Assembly (NCBI RefSeq): GCF_003977615.1
Contig: NZ_RYZR01000005.1
Span: 186,001-250,000 of the forward strand
Length of the DNA stretch: 64,000 nt
Reading direction: 5' to 3'
From: Dyella dinghuensis
Lineage (GTDB): Bacteria > Pseudomonadota > Gammaproteobacteria > Xanthomonadales > Rhodanobacteraceae
The notes below the pieces were generated by a model. The model searched no databases, had not been told where the DNA came from, and saw only the letters and a list, made by a program, of their open reading frames with translations. Position 1 is the stretch's first letter. Every line of letters begins with the position of its first letter. Positions 31,612 to 39,528 of this stretch are shown here, piece by piece. A program made the translations under genes and the position numbers.

Positions 31612-31747
31612 GGTTTCACGACGCCCGTTCAGGCGTTCGCCTCGCTGCTTGGGATGGAACCAACTACGAAATGAAGGTGCGCAACGCGACCTTCAAGCCC
31701 GGTGTAACCGGATCGACGACTGCACTGTCGACAGCCGCCGCCATCCA

Positions 31748-32038
31748 TCAGTCATCTCCACCCTTGGAGAGATCGTCATCAACTTCCTGTGCGGCCCATT
31801 CCAGCGCTTCGCGCTCGGCACGTTCGCGTTCGGCGCGATCGATTTCATCGATGGTGGCCTGGTCGATGCGACGGTCTGCGATTTCACGCAGCGCCAACAC
31901 GGTAGGCTTATCGTTGTCGGGGTTGACGGCCGGTTCGGCACCGTTGGCGAGCTGGCGGGCGCGCTTGGTCGCCATGAGTACCAGTTCAAAACGGTTGTCG
32001 ACTACCTCTAGGCAGTCTTCCACGGTAATACGAGCCAT
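31748..32038 (-). CDS. rpoZ: RNA polymerase omega subunit
   Basis: A 96-residue subunit that helps fold and stabilise beta-prime in RNA polymerase. The start [20 protein letters not shown] is the canonical N-terminus, followed by [16 protein letters not shown] and the conserved [26 protein letters not shown] precedes the ATG. spoT lies downstream as usual. The usual upstream partner gmk is not adjacent: six mla genes separate rpoZ from gmk. Confidence 0.98.
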   Translation of the reverse strand: MARITVEDCLEVVDNRFELVLMATKRARQLANGAEPAVNPDNDKPTVLALREIADRRIDQATIDEIDRAERERAEREALEWAAQEVDDDLSKGGDD

Positions 32039-32232
32039 GGGGAATCCTTAAGCTTGAAAGCGACTTATGCGGCCTGACAGTTTATCGTTCAGACACTTGG
32101 CTGGCAATGTGATTGACTCTTATCATGTCGGGCTGTTGTGCGCCAGCTCGAAAGAAGGCCGCAAGTTGGGCACAATATAAAACTAGAAAGTACAATTTAT
32201 CAAAATCCCCCTCCTTTGCGGATCCCCAGTCG

Positions 32233-33105
32233 ATGCCCTCCCTGCCTCGCCTCGCTTTTCTGAACCGCCTTCTCCCCCTGGCCGCCGTGGCCATCCTGGC
32301 CGGCTGTGCCATCGCTCCGCCGCGTACGGACGACCCGCTGGAGAAGTTCAACCGCAAGAGCTACGCCTTCAACAACGCGCTGGACACCCATGTCCTGCGC
32401 CCGGTGGCGGTGGGCTATACGAAGATCACGCCCAAGCCTGTCCAGACAGGCATCAGCAACTTCTTCACCAACATCAAGCTGCCGATCAGCATTGCCAACA
32501 ACGTGCTGCAGGGGCGTCCCAGCTATGCGATGGACGACACCGGGCGCTTGCTGATCAACCTGACGGTGGGTCTGGCCGGCTTCTTCGACCCTGCGACGAA
32601 GATGAATATCCCGCTCAAGGAAACCGACTTCGGTATCACCCTGGCCCGCTGGGGCGTGCCGGAAGGCGACTACCTGATGGTGCCGCTGCTGGGGCCGTCT
32701 ACGTTCCGCGACATCTGGCAGTACCCGGTCGACGGTTACCTGTTCGATCCGCTGAGCTACTTCGAACGCAATCACAACTTCAAGGATGGCCAGTACTACA
32801 TCCCCGAAGTGGTGTATTTCATCCAGATGCGCGCGCAGCTGCTTGATGCCGACAGCTTCCTGAAGTCCGCTTACGACCCCTACGCATTCATCCGCGATGC
32901 GTGGCGGCAGACGCGCTTGAACAAACTCTACGACGGCAATCCGCCGGCCGATGTGATGCTGAAGCTGCAGCAAGGTTCGGGCAACAACAACAATAACAAC
33001 AACAATCAGAACTTCGACCCCGCGGAACTGCTGAAAGAGCAGCAGCAGTGGGAGCAAAAGCAGAAGCAGCAGAACAACTCAGGCAATCCGTCCGGCAATC
33101 AGTAA
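32233..33105 (+). CDS. mlaA: Outer-membrane phospholipid-removal lipoprotein MlaA (VacJ)
   Basis: A 290-residue lipoprotein that extracts misplaced phospholipids from the outer leaflet of the outer membrane and passes them to MlaC. Lipobox ILAGC has its Cys near residue 22. The core has the MlaA family sequence DPLEKFNRKSYAFNNALDTH, FFTNIKLPISIANNVLQG and GDYLMVPLLGPSTFRD. The C-terminus is unusual: an Asn-rich run (eight Asn) and a Gln-rich tail of about 45 residues. It is divergent from rpoZ and converges on mlaB. Thus it is transcribed separately from mlaFEDCB, as is mlaA in E. coli. Confidence 0.95.
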   Translation: MPSLPRLAFLNRLLPLAAVAILAGCAIAPPRTDDPLEKFNRKSYAFNNALDTHVLRPVAVGYTKITPKPVQTGISNFFTNIKLPISIANNVLQGRPSYAMDDTGRLLINLTVGLAGFFDPATKMNIPLKETDFGITLARWGVPEGDYLMVPLLGPSTFRDIWQYPVDGYLFDPLSYFERNHNFKDGQYYIPEVVYFIQMRAQLLDADSFLKSAYDPYAFIRDAWRQTRLNKLYDGNPPADVMLKLQQGSGNNNNNNNNQNFDPAELLKEQQQWEQKQKQQNNSGNPSGNQ

Positions 33106-33126
33106 GGCTGTGTCGGGTAGCGCAAA

Positions 33127-33157
33127 CAAAAACGGGGCATCTGCCCCGTTTTTTTTG
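33127..33157. terminator. Intrinsic terminator between mlaA and mlaB
   Basis: AACGGGGCA and TGCCCCGTT form a hairpin with a 2-base loop. It is followed by T8 on the plus strand and by T5 on the minus strand, so it can serve both converging units. Confidence 0.9.
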
Positions 33158-33182
33158 TGCCCGCATGAAACGAAGAAGTGCG

Positions 33183-33512
33183 TCAGCTCAGAAAGGGCTC
33201 GACGCCGCAGACTTGCGCCAAGGCTTGCATCCCTTCGGGCACATGGAGCGCGGTCACGCGACGCGTAGCGTTATCTGCTTCGGAAAGCGCGGCCAATACA
33301 CAGGCCAGACCCGCGCTGTCGCACGTGGTGACTGCGGAAAGATCCAGCTTATTCCGATCACCACTTCCGAACGCAACGCGCAATGCGGCAAGCGCTTTCG
33401 TTGCCGTTACAAAGCTCAACACGCCGGACACGGAAACCGTATCCGGTGTGTTGGTGGTCACACGAAAATCAGCTCGGGCAGAATTACTGACCGCCATTGG
33501 ATTGGCCGCCAT
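33183..33512 (-). CDS. mlaB: MlaB-like STAS domain protein
   Basis: A 109-residue, single STAS-domain cytoplasmic protein. The STAS core LDLSAVTTCDSAGLACVLAA lies near residues 57-76, with the conserved Ser/Thr-containing DSAGLA loop. MlaB regulates and stabilises the MlaF ATPase in the MlaFEDB inner-membrane complex. The proposed ATG (33512, AGGAAAAC about ten bases upstream) overlaps the mlaC end by 29 bases; an in-frame ATG at 33497 would also overlap. It is the last gene of the mlaFEDCB operon. Confidence 0.88.
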   Translation of the reverse strand: MAANPMAVSNSARADFRVTTNTPDTVSVSGVLSFVTATKALAALRVAFGSGDRNKLDLSAVTTCDSAGLACVLAALSEADNATRRVTALHVPEGMQALAQVCGVEPFLS

Positions 33513-34182
33513 TGGGCTTGTTTTCCTGTTCCATGGATTTCAGTGCCTGATCACCCTGCGTTTCCAGATCGGCGATCAGCTTGTCGAGACCTTCCTTCTT
33601 GATCTCGGCATCGACCTGGTTGCGATAGTTGGTGATGTAGGAAATGCCTTCGATGATCACGTCGTACGCCTTCCACTGACCGTCAGCGGCCTTGTGGAAC
33701 ACGTAGTTGACCGAAATCGACTTGCCATCATCCGTGCTCACCTGCGTACGCACGACGGTGTACTTGTCGTTGAGGTCGCCCGTGAACGGAAGCACCTTCA
33801 CCGTACCCTTGGTGTAGTTGAGCAAGCCGTCCGCATAACGGTTGGTCAGCGAGGTATAGAACGCCTTGGCGAAACGCGAACGCTGTTCCGGCGTTGCTTC
33901 GCGCGCATGCATGCCCAGCACCAGAATCGACGCCCAGTCGGTATCGAAATGCGGCAGGAAGATCTGGTTGATCATCGCCACCAGCTTGGGCTTGTTGTTC
34001 TGCAGTTCTGCCTTGTGATCGGCGATCTGGGTGTCGAGCGAATGGGTGATCTCGCTTACCACATCCTGCGGCGTGGCCGCGCTGGAAGCCTGCGCGCTCG
34101 ATGCATCCTGCGCGAAAGCCGGTGCGGCGATCGCTGCGCTGCCCAGAGCGATAGCGGTGGCAAGTGCCAGGTGACGCAACAT
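33484..34182 (-). CDS. mlaC: Periplasmic phospholipid carrier MlaC
   Basis: A 232-residue soluble periplasmic shuttle between MlaA and MlaD. The signal peptide MLRHLALATAIALGSAAIAA is cut near APAFAQ. The core belongs to the MlaC/Ttg2D (Tol_Tol_Ttg2) family, with ATPEQRSRFAKAFYTSLTNR and VFHKAADGQWKAYDVIIEGI visible. It ends in a short Asn/Gly/Gln tail (KPNGGQSNGGQ). It lies 27 bases downstream of mlaD and overlaps mlaB at its 3' end. Confidence 0.95.
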   Translation of the reverse strand: MLRHLALATAIALGSAAIAAPAFAQDASSAQASSAATPQDVVSEITHSLDTQIADHKAELQNNKPKLVAMINQIFLPHFDTDWASILVLGMHAREATPEQRSRFAKAFYTSLTNRYADGLLNYTKGTVKVLPFTGDLNDKYTVVRTQVSTDDGKSISVNYVFHKAADGQWKAYDVIIEGISYITNYRNQVDAEIKKEGLDKLIADLETQGDQALKSMEQENKPNGGQSNGGQ

Positions 34183-34209
34183 GGGAAACTCCTCGGAAAA
34201 TGAACCGGC

Positions 34210-35103
34210 TTAGTGTTTACCGGCGTTGGGATTGGATGAACCATTGCCAGCGGGATTGTTGTTACCACCGTTGTTGGCATTGCTTCCGCTGGACGAACCA
34301 CTGACCAGGAACTTGCCGATCAGGTCTTCCAGCTGCACCGCCGACTGGGTCAGCACCAGCTGGTCGCCATCCTTGAGCGAATTCGGCGAGCCACCGGGCT
34401 GGATCGCAACATACTGGCTGCCAATCAAACCACTGGTGAATATGGCGGCGGCCGAGTCATCGGGAATCTGGTTGTATTTCTTGTCGATGGACATGGTGAC
34501 CGTGGCATCCAGCTTGACCGGGTCGGCCTTCACATCGGTCACGCTGCCGATGGCCACACCGGCCATTTTCACCGGGGCACCCACGGCCAGCGCGCCCACG
34601 TTGGTGAAGCTGGCCTTCACGTTGTAGGTGCCGCCAATGGCGTCAGCCGCACTGCCACCGCCGAGGAACTTGCCGAGCATTTCCTCCAGCGGCTGCGTGG
34701 ATTTGGTCAAACCAATGTGACCACCATCGGCAAGATAGTTCTTCGCATTGCCAAACTGGACGCCGACGTACTGATCGCCAAGCAAACCGCTGGTGTAGAT
34801 CGTCGCCACCGAGTCGGCGGGAATCTGCGCGTACTTCTTGTCGATCGACAGGCTGACGTCGGCGACATCCTTGCCCGGTTCGAGCGAGATGGATTGCACC
34901 TGCCCGATGCGCACACCGGCCACTTTCACTGGCGCGCGCTCTTTTAGCGCACCGATGTTGGCGAACTGCGCGTCGACCGTGTAGCTCGCGCCCTGATGAC
35001 TGTTGGCGATCGACGACGTCTGGGTGGCGAGATAAACCAGCGCGGCGAAGCCAAGAACGATGAACATGCCGGTGCCGACGGCATAGGATTTTCTCTGGCT
35101 CAC
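34210..35103 (-). CDS. mlaD: MlaD-like protein with two tandem MCE domains
   Basis: A 297-residue protein in the place of MlaD, the periplasmic MCE ring of the MlaFEDB complex. One N-terminal helix (about residues 9-27) is followed by two consecutive MCE domains: residues ~41-147 (from YTVDAQFANIGALKERAPVK) and ~160-266 (from YNVKASFTNVGALAVGAPVK). The two align without gaps over 107 positions; about 58 are identical by hand count. Both end in LE-GKFL-type sequence. An Asn/Gly/Ser-rich tail closes the protein. E. coli MlaD has one MCE domain and 183 residues. The start is GTG with GAGGA eight bases upstream. Confidence 0.92.
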   Translation of the reverse strand: MSQRKSYAVGTGMFIVLGFAALVYLATQTSSIANSHQGASYTVDAQFANIGALKERAPVKVAGVRIGQVQSISLEPGKDVADVSLSIDKKYAQIPADSVATIYTSGLLGDQYVGVQFGNAKNYLADGGHIGLTKSTQPLEEMLGKFLGGGSAADAIGGTYNVKASFTNVGALAVGAPVKMAGVAIGSVTDVKADPVKLDATVTMSIDKKYNQIPDDSAAAIFTSGLIGSQYVAIQPGGSPNSLKDGDQLVLTQSAVQLEDLIGKFLVSGSSSGSNANNGGNNNPAGNGSSNPNAGKH

Positions 35104-35140
35104 AGCAAAGTCCTCGAAAAGAAACGATTGATCATGGCAG

Positions 35141-35914
35141 TCACATCAGGAAAGCGGTGAGGATGAAGTCGAGTGCAAGAATCGCGATCGACGAAGCCAC
35201 CACGGTGCGGGTGGTCGCGTAGGCAACGCCCTCGCTGGTCGGTGCCGTGGTGTAGCCCTGGAATACGGCGATCAACGAGCAGACCGCGCCGAACCCGACA
35301 CTCTTCCAGATCACGCCATTGATGATGTCTTGATACACATCGACGGTAGAAGTCATGTTCGACCAGAACGTGCCGTTGTCGACGCCCAGCCAACTCACAC
35401 CCACCAGATGGCCACCGAAAATGCCCATCGCACAGAACACGCAACATAGCAGCGGCATCGCGATCAGACCGGCAAGAAAGCGCGGCGCGACAACATAGGC
35501 AATCGGATCGACCGCCATCATCTCCATCGCCGCGATCTGATCGGTCGCACGCATCAGGCCGATTTCCGCCGTGATCGACGTACCGGCGCGGCCGGCGAAC
35601 AGCAACGCCGTCACCACCGGACCCAGCTCACGATAAATCGACAACGCCACCACCGAACCGCTGGCCGATGTACCGCCGAAGATAGCCAGCACGTGATACA
35701 GCTGCAGGCCCAGCACCATGCCGACGAACAATCCGCAGGTCATGATGATGGTGAGGCTCATCGCGCCCACGAACCACAGCTGCCGCACCGTCTCTCGCAC
35801 ATGCCGAAGACTGCGTGGAACCGCCGCCAGGACGCGCAGCAGAAACAGGCCACACGAACCGATCTGCCCCAGCGACTGAAGAACGACGTTCTCGCGATGC
35901 ACCTGCGCGCTCAT
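35141..35914 (-). CDS. mlaE: Phospholipid transport permease MlaE
   Basis: A 257-residue permease of the MlaE/YrbE family. The sequence shows an N-terminal interfacial helix and several membrane helices: SLTIIMTCGLFVGMVLGLQL, ELGPVVTALLFAGRAGTSIT (with the family signature AGRAG), FLAGLIAMPLLCCVFCAMGI and a C-terminal VASSIAILALDFILTAFLM. It forms the lipid channel below the MlaD ring and is driven by MlaF. Its start overlaps the mlaF stop by four bases, and mlaD follows 37 bases later. Confidence 0.96.
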   Translation of the reverse strand: MSAQVHRENVVLQSLGQIGSCGLFLLRVLAAVPRSLRHVRETVRQLWFVGAMSLTIIMTCGLFVGMVLGLQLYHVLAIFGGTSASGSVVALSIYRELGPVVTALLFAGRAGTSITAEIGLMRATDQIAAMEMMAVDPIAYVVAPRFLAGLIAMPLLCCVFCAMGIFGGHLVGVSWLGVDNGTFWSNMTSTVDVYQDIINGVIWKSVGFGAVCSLIAVFQGYTTAPTSEGVAYATTRTVVASSIAILALDFILTAFLM

Positions 35915-36747
35915 GCAATTCCCTCTTTGAAACCAAGGGCCTGCGCGTAATCATCGGCCGGATACTGGAAAGGCACCGGACCGTCCGACTCGCCACCAAA
36001 GAACTGGCGCGTCCAAGGCGAACCGTCATCCGCGATGGTTTTCGGATTGCCCTGCGCAACAACCTTGCCGTTGGCGATCAGATACACATGATCGGCCACC
36101 TGCTTGATCGCTTCCAATTCGTGCGCGACCAGCACGCTGGTGATGCCGAGCGTTTCGTTGAGTGTGCGGATCAGCTTGAGCACCTGGTGAAGTGCGATCG
36201 GATCCAGCCCCACGAACGGCTCGTCGTAAAGAATCAGCATCGGATCGAAGACAATCGCACGCGCCAATGCGACGCGGCGCGCCATGCCGCCTGATAGTTC
36301 GGTCGGCAGCAGCGATGCGGCTCCGCGCAGCCCAACCGCCTGCAACTTGGTCAGCACGATGTTGCGAATCAGCACTTCCGGCAGACTCGTGTGCTGGCGC
36401 AACGGAAACGCAACGTTTTCAAAGACATCGAAATCCGTCAGCAAGGCGGAATTCTGAAACAGGTAGCCAATGCGTTCGCGCAGCGTAAACAGCTGCTCGC
36501 GCGAAAGCCGCGGCACATTGAACCCATCCACCCACACCTGACCCGCATCGCCACGCATCTGCCCGGTGATGTGCTTGAGCAGCGTGGTCTTGCCGGTGCC
36601 GCTGGGGCCCATGATGGCAGTGACCTTGCCACGCGGAATGTCCAGATCCAGCGCATCGAACACGGTCTTGCCGCTCAGCACCGTGGTGAGACCACGAATG
36701 CGCACCAGCGTGCGTTCGTCAGGCTTGGCAAGGACGGGATCGGTCAT
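35911..36747 (-). CDS. mlaF: Phospholipid transport ATPase MlaF
   Basis: A 278-residue ABC ATPase, first gene of mlaFEDCB. Walker A GPSGTGKTT lies near residues 48-56, the signature LSGGMARRVALARAI near 150-164, and Walker B MLILYDEPFVGLDP near 170-183. The LSGGMARR form and the EPFVGLDP sequence are typical of the MlaF/Ttg2A group rather than ordinary importers. It starts MTDPVLAKPDERTLVRIRGL. It lies 93 bases after gmk on the same strand. Confidence 0.96.
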   Translation of the reverse strand: MTDPVLAKPDERTLVRIRGLTTVLSGKTVFDALDLDIPRGKVTAIMGPSGTGKTTLLKHITGQMRGDAGQVWVDGFNVPRLSREQLFTLRERIGYLFQNSALLTDFDVFENVAFPLRQHTSLPEVLIRNIVLTKLQAVGLRGAASLLPTELSGGMARRVALARAIVFDPMLILYDEPFVGLDPIALHQVLKLIRTLNETLGITSVLVAHELEAIKQVADHVYLIANGKVVAQGNPKTIADDGSPWTRQFFGGESDGPVPFQYPADDYAQALGFKEGIA

Positions 36748-36840
36748 AGGGAGGGGACGCGGGGAAAGTGCTCAAGTTAGCTGAATTGAAGGTGTAATGC
36801 TATGCGGACCGGTACAGTAATCGGTCGAATTCGTCTGAAT

Positions 36841-37470
36841 TCAAGGGTCCGCGAGCAATTCCCGGATCAAACCTTCGTGCCGCTGACACGGTAACTGGCT
36901 ACGCTGACGAACGGCTTGCACGATCGCCTGAAGGCCGTCCAATGCGTCCTCGAGCCGATCGTTGACGATGATGTAGTCGAATTCGTGCGCGTGCGCGATT
37001 TCACCGCGCGAATTGCGCAGCCGGCGTTCGATGACTTCTGCGCTGTCCGAACCACGTCCACGCAAGCGGCGTTCCAACTCGGCACGCGATGGCGGAAGGA
37101 TAAAAACGCTGACGCAATCGGGTTTGGATTTGCGAATCTGCCCTGCGCCCTGCCAGTCGATTTCCAGCAGCACATCACGGCCTTGATTCAGAAGACCCTC
37201 AACCGTCTTGCGCGACGTGCCGTAGAAATTTCCGTGCACTTCGGCGTGTTCGAGAAAGATGCCTTCCGCCACTTCGCGCTCGAACTCGGCCCGTTCCACG
37301 AAGTAATAGTGGCGTCCGTATTCTTCGCCCGTTCGCGGTGGTCGCGTCGTGTGCGAGATCGACAACGAGATGCCCGGCTCGCGCTCGAGCAGCGCGTTGA
37401 CCAGCGTCGACTTGCCTGCACCGGAAGGCGCGGCAACGATGAAAAGCGTGCCGCTCTTATCGACAGGCAT
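36841..37470 (-). CDS. gmk: Guanylate kinase
   Basis: A 209-residue enzyme that phosphorylates GMP/dGMP to the diphosphates. P-loop APSGAGKST lies at residues 14-22. The GMP-binding region includes SISHTTRPPRTGEEYGRHYY, with ILPPSRAELERRLRGRG in the lid. Length is normal. It lies downstream of yicC on the same strand with a REP-like hairpin between. Its usual neighbour rpoZ is displaced by the mla genes. Confidence 0.97.
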   Translation of the reverse strand: MPVDKSGTLFIVAAPSGAGKSTLVNALLEREPGISLSISHTTRPPRTGEEYGRHYYFVERAEFEREVAEGIFLEHAEVHGNFYGTSRKTVEGLLNQGRDVLLEIDWQGAGQIRKSKPDCVSVFILPPSRAELERRLRGRGSDSAEVIERRLRNSRGEIAHAHEFDYIIVNDRLEDALDGLQAIVQAVRQRSQLPCQRHEGLIRELLADP

Positions 37471-37485
37471 GACACGCAGTTCCTT

Positions 37486-37529
37486 CGCCCCCTCTCCCCA
37501 TCGGGGAGAGGGTTGGGGTCAGGGGCCAC
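37486..37529. repeat. REP-like hairpin between yicC and gmk
   Basis: CCCTCTCCCC and GGGGAGAGGG form a hairpin followed by TTGGGGTCAGGGGCC. The same family as at 40147 and 40268. It lies just upstream of the gmk start. Confidence 0.7.
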
Positions 37530-37581
37530 GCCTTGCGCAACGTCGCTGCAATGCGCAGATTTCTTCGCATGGCGCCCGCAC

Positions 37582-38439
37582 TCATTCGATGTTCTGCACT
37601 TGTTCGCGCATCTGCTCGATCAGCACCTTGAGCTCAACCGCCGCATTGGTGCTGCGTGCATCCACCGACTTGGAACCGAGCGTATTGGCTTCGCGATTGA
37701 ATTCCTGCATCAGGAAATCCAGGCGGCGGCCGACCGGCTCTTTAAGACCCAGCACGCGACGCGTTTCGCCGATATGCGTGCTCAGACGGTCAAGCTCTTC
37801 ATCGACATCGCTGCGGGTGACTTGCATTACCAGTTCCTGCTCAAGGCGTCCCGGATCGGCAGGTTGTTTCAGATCTGCCAGACGCGATTCGAGCCGCGCG
37901 CGCAAGGCGATACGAATCTCCGGCATCCAGCCACGTACATCTGCTACGACGCGTTCGATGCCATCGAGCCGTTCGCGCAACATATCGCCGGTCTTTGCGC
38001 CTTCGCGCTCGCGCGTCGCAGTCAGTGCATCCAACGCGCGATCAAGCACGTCGAGCAGCGCCATCTGCTGCACATCCTGGTCGACCTCCGCATGCTGCAG
38101 CACGCCGGGGAAGCGCAGCAGTTCGGTGAATTCGACACGCATGCGCGGGAAACGCGTTTCCATATCCAGCGCCAAGTCGGACAACCGCCCCAGCATCGCG
38201 CCATCCACCTTGAGCGATTCCCCACGCGACTCGCCCCGGCGCACGATCACATCGACCTTGCCGCGCGAAAGACGCGCCGCAATGCGCTCGCGCAATGCGG
38301 GCTCGAAGCTGCGCAACTCTTCAGGCAGGCGCGGGCTGATCTCCAGATAGCGATGATTCACCGTCCGCAGCTCACAGGTCAGCGTTCCGGCGGGAGAAAG
38401 GGCCTCGGCAGACGCATAAGCGGTCATGCTGCGAATCAT
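37582..38439 (-). CDS. YicC family endoribonuclease-like protein
   Basis: A 285-residue protein of the YicC family. The start MIRSMTAYASAEALSPAGTL fits the family N-terminus, followed by LRTVNHRYLEISPRLPEELR. The C-terminal DUF1732 part has SDVDEELDRLSTHIGETRRV and VGRRLDFLMQEFNREANTLG, ending in the conserved AAVELKVLIEQMREQVQNIE. E. coli YicC has been reported to act in RNA decay. It is divergent from rph across the large palindromic element and upstream of gmk, a common order in Lysobacterales. Confidence 0.93.
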   Translation of the reverse strand: MIRSMTAYASAEALSPAGTLTCELRTVNHRYLEISPRLPEELRSFEPALRERIAARLSRGKVDVIVRRGESRGESLKVDGAMLGRLSDLALDMETRFPRMRVEFTELLRFPGVLQHAEVDQDVQQMALLDVLDRALDALTATREREGAKTGDMLRERLDGIERVVADVRGWMPEIRIALRARLESRLADLKQPADPGRLEQELVMQVTRSDVDEELDRLSTHIGETRRVLGLKEPVGRRLDFLMQEFNREANTLGSKSVDARSTNAAVELKVLIEQMREQVQNIE

Positions 38440-38506
38440 GGAGTTAAGGCCCACGCTGTTAAGAAAGAGGGCAATGGTAAACTGTCCCGCCCTAACTTGC
38501 CCAATC

Positions 38507-38799
38507 AAGGGATGCTCTGATGTGTTCTGCGTAGGTGGCATGATGTCCAGAAGGCCTGCAGCGTGTGTTGCGCGGCGCTGGGAAGACTGGCCGTCTTGCC
38601 AAGCTGCGCGGCACAAGCTGCGGGCCTTCTGGACATCACCCCATCATTCAAATCCAATATGCCGGGGCCGGTACTGTCTGCCCGCATCTCTTCGGTGCGT
38701 TGGCTCGACAGACGGCCAGTCTGCCTTCGCCAACGCTCCTGCGATCTGCGAGCAGACAGTACCGGTGACACCTACGCAGAACACATCAGAGCATCCCTT
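38507..38799. repeat. 293-bp nested palindromic element (MITE-like or structured RNA) abutting rph
   Basis: The ends are perfect 31-bp inverted repeats: 38507-38537 (begins AAGGGATGCTCTGATGTG) and 38769-38799. Inside are two large hairpins. Arm A has 38542-38562 pairing with 38617-38637 (20 of 21), then TGTGTTGCGC pairing with GCGCGGCACA (two G-U pairs if RNA), then an AAGAC/GTCTT tip with loop TGGCC. Arm B has a perfect 14-bp stem (38668-38681 with 38752-38765), then GCGTTGGC/GCCAACGC, then a CAGAC/GTCTG tip with loop GGCCA. The right end touches the rph ATG at 38800. No open frame of interest lies inside. It could be a non-autonomous mobile element or a cis-acting RNA. Confidence 0.85.
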
Positions 38800-39528
38800 A
38801 TGACAACAGTGTCCCGCCCTAGCGGCCGTGCCAGCGACCAGTTGCGCAACATCGCCATCGAACGCCACTACACCCGGCATGCCGAAGGCTCCGTGCTGAT
38901 CTCTTTCGGCGATACACGCGTGCTATGCACCGCCAGCGTGGAAGACCGCATGCCGGCCTGGTTGCGCGGCAAAGGTGAAGGTTGGGTCACGGCCGAATAC
39001 GGCATGCTCCCTCGCGCCACCTCCAGCCGTACGCAGCGCGAAGCGACGCGTGGCAGCCAGGGTGGCCGCACCATGGAAATCCAGCGCTTGATCGGCCGCA
39101 GCCTGCGCGCCTGCGTGGATCGCCAGGCACTCGGTGAACGCGTCATCACACTCGACTGCGATGTCTTGCAGGCCGATGGCGGCACGCGCACCGCAGCCAT
39201 CACTGGCGCCTATGTCGCATTGGTCGATGCAGTGACCGTGCTGATGCAGCGCGAGAACCTGCGCCGCAATCCGATCATCGGTGCGGTGGCGGCGGTCTCC
39301 GTCGGCGTCTATCAAGGCATGCCCGTGCTCGATCTGGATTACGCCGAAGACGCCAACTGCGACACCGACATGAACGTCGTGATGAACGACGGCGGCGGCT
39401 TTATCGAAGTGCAAGGCACCGCCGAAGGTCACGCATTCCGCCGCACGGAAATGGACGAGATGCTGGGACTGGCCGAGAAAGGCATCGCCGAACTCGTTCG
39501 ACTGCAACGCGCGGCACTCGCAGGATGA
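38800..39528 (+). CDS. rph: Ribonuclease PH
   Basis: A 242-residue phosphorolytic 3'-5' exoribonuclease that trims tRNA 3' ends. The start [20 protein letters not shown] matches the family opening (RP-GR--DQ-R). Core motifs follow: [58 protein letters not shown] and the catalytic [20 protein letters not shown]. No Shine-Dalgarno sequence is visible. The bases before the ATG are the right arm of the 293-bp palindromic element, so the initiation region would be base-paired in a full-length transcript. It overlaps rdgB by four bases. Confidence 0.97.
   Translation: MTTVSRPSGRASDQLRNIAIERHYTRHAEGSVLISFGDTRVLCTASVEDRMPAWLRGKGEGWVTAEYGMLPRATSSRTQREATRGSQGGRTMEIQRLIGRSLRACVDRQALGERVITLDCDVLQADGGTRTAAITGAYVALVDAVTVLMQRENLRRNPIIGAVAAVSVGVYQGMPVLDLDYAEDANCDTDMNVVMNDGGGFIEVQGTAEGHAFRRTEMDEMLGLAEKGIAELVRLQRAALAG

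Noticed and set aside
38474-38821. Target-site duplication of the 293-bp element
   Set aside because: The 12-base match TGTCCCGCCCTA is not adjacent to the inverted ends (12 and 10 bases away), so it is not a standard target duplication. It is kept only as a weak separate observation.
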